NCBI GenBank assembly: GCA_027692465.1
Contig: JAQEYU010000002.1
Span: 186,001 to 250,000 of the forward strand
Source of the DNA: Enterococcaceae bacterium OF42-14pH9A
GTDB lineage: Bacteria; Bacillota; Bacilli; Lactobacillales; Enterococcaceae
Reading direction: 5' to 3'
Length of the DNA: 64,000 nt
Each line of letters begins with the position of its first letter. The first letter of the stretch is position 1. Both the position numbers and the translations under genes were made by a program. The notes under the pieces are model-generated. The model was not told the DNA's origin and did not search any database. It saw nothing but the letters and a program-made list of their open reading frames with translations. Shown in pieces: positions 63,985 to 64,000 of this stretch.

Positions 63985-64000
63985 CTCTGTGCCGGCGATC

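Noticed and set aside
1..64000. CRISPR arrays, rRNA or tRNA genes, phage or plasmid replication genes
   Set aside because: No regularly spaced direct repeats, no rRNA-like conserved blocks, no cloverleaf with a TTCRA loop, and no integrase, replication or transposase gene were seen on either strand.

Overview
The window looks like a chromosome segment of a low-GC Gram-positive coccus or rod of the order Lactobacillales, most likely Enterococcaceae or a close relative. The evidence is the tatD-rnmV-rsmA gene order, ECF vitamin transporters under a THF riboswitch and a NiaR-type operator, mannose-family PTS genes, glycerol-phosphate teichoic acid enzymes, LicD proteins, and strong GGAGG ribosome binding sites. 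No rRNA or tRNA gene is visible, so the species is not fixed.

Bases 1 to about 41,600 are one cell-surface polymer locus, read right to left on the minus strand. It opens with an LCP-family ligase, a CDP-glycerol transferase, TagA, a degenerate LCP-like protein, a second CDP-glycerol transferase and the TagG/TagH exporter. A decoration block follows: a TarS/TarP-like glycosyltransferase, an orphan beta-rich protein, two tandem polysaccharide pyruvyltransferases (one fused to a MenD-like thiamine diphosphate enzyme), an SDR, UDP-galactopyranose mutase, a CDP-glycerol transferase fused to a GT4 with GW-like modules, an SGNH protein, GalU, a lipoprotein and TagD. A hairpin terminator separates a second block with its own promoter: a WbaP-type initiating transferase, glycosyltransferases, two LicD proteins, an LtaS-like synthase fused to a membrane acyltransferase-like half, TarI, SDRs, a Wzy-like polymerase, a Wzx-like flippase and GtrA. 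The locus therefore combines an ABC-exported teichoic acid pathway with a Wzx/Wzy-type polymer carrying phospho-alditol decorations.

Bases 41,900 to 64,000 are visibly richer in G+C and look like ordinary core chromosome. They carry a secreted 3D-domain hydrolase, a CmpB-like membrane protein, a heterodimeric multidrug ABC exporter, a zinc-ribbon membrane protein whose stop codon was formed at a MITE-like insertion, a secreted GH3 hexosaminidase, a DUF1648 protein, folT with a THF riboswitch, a probable niaX with two palindromic operators and a possible pseudoknot leader, a 56-residue membrane protein with its own promoter and terminator, an RpiR regulator, a five-gene mannose-type PTS/oligo-1,6-glucosidase operon with a cre-like site, rsmA, rnmV, tatD and an unknown membrane protein.

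The most unusual items are the pyruvyltransferase-MenD fusion, the GW-module insertion inside a glycosyltransferase fold, a C-terminal domain shared by the SGNH and SDR proteins, the LtaS-acyltransferase-like fusion, and the LCP-like protein without a membrane anchor. All functions are read from sequence motifs only; no database search was possible.
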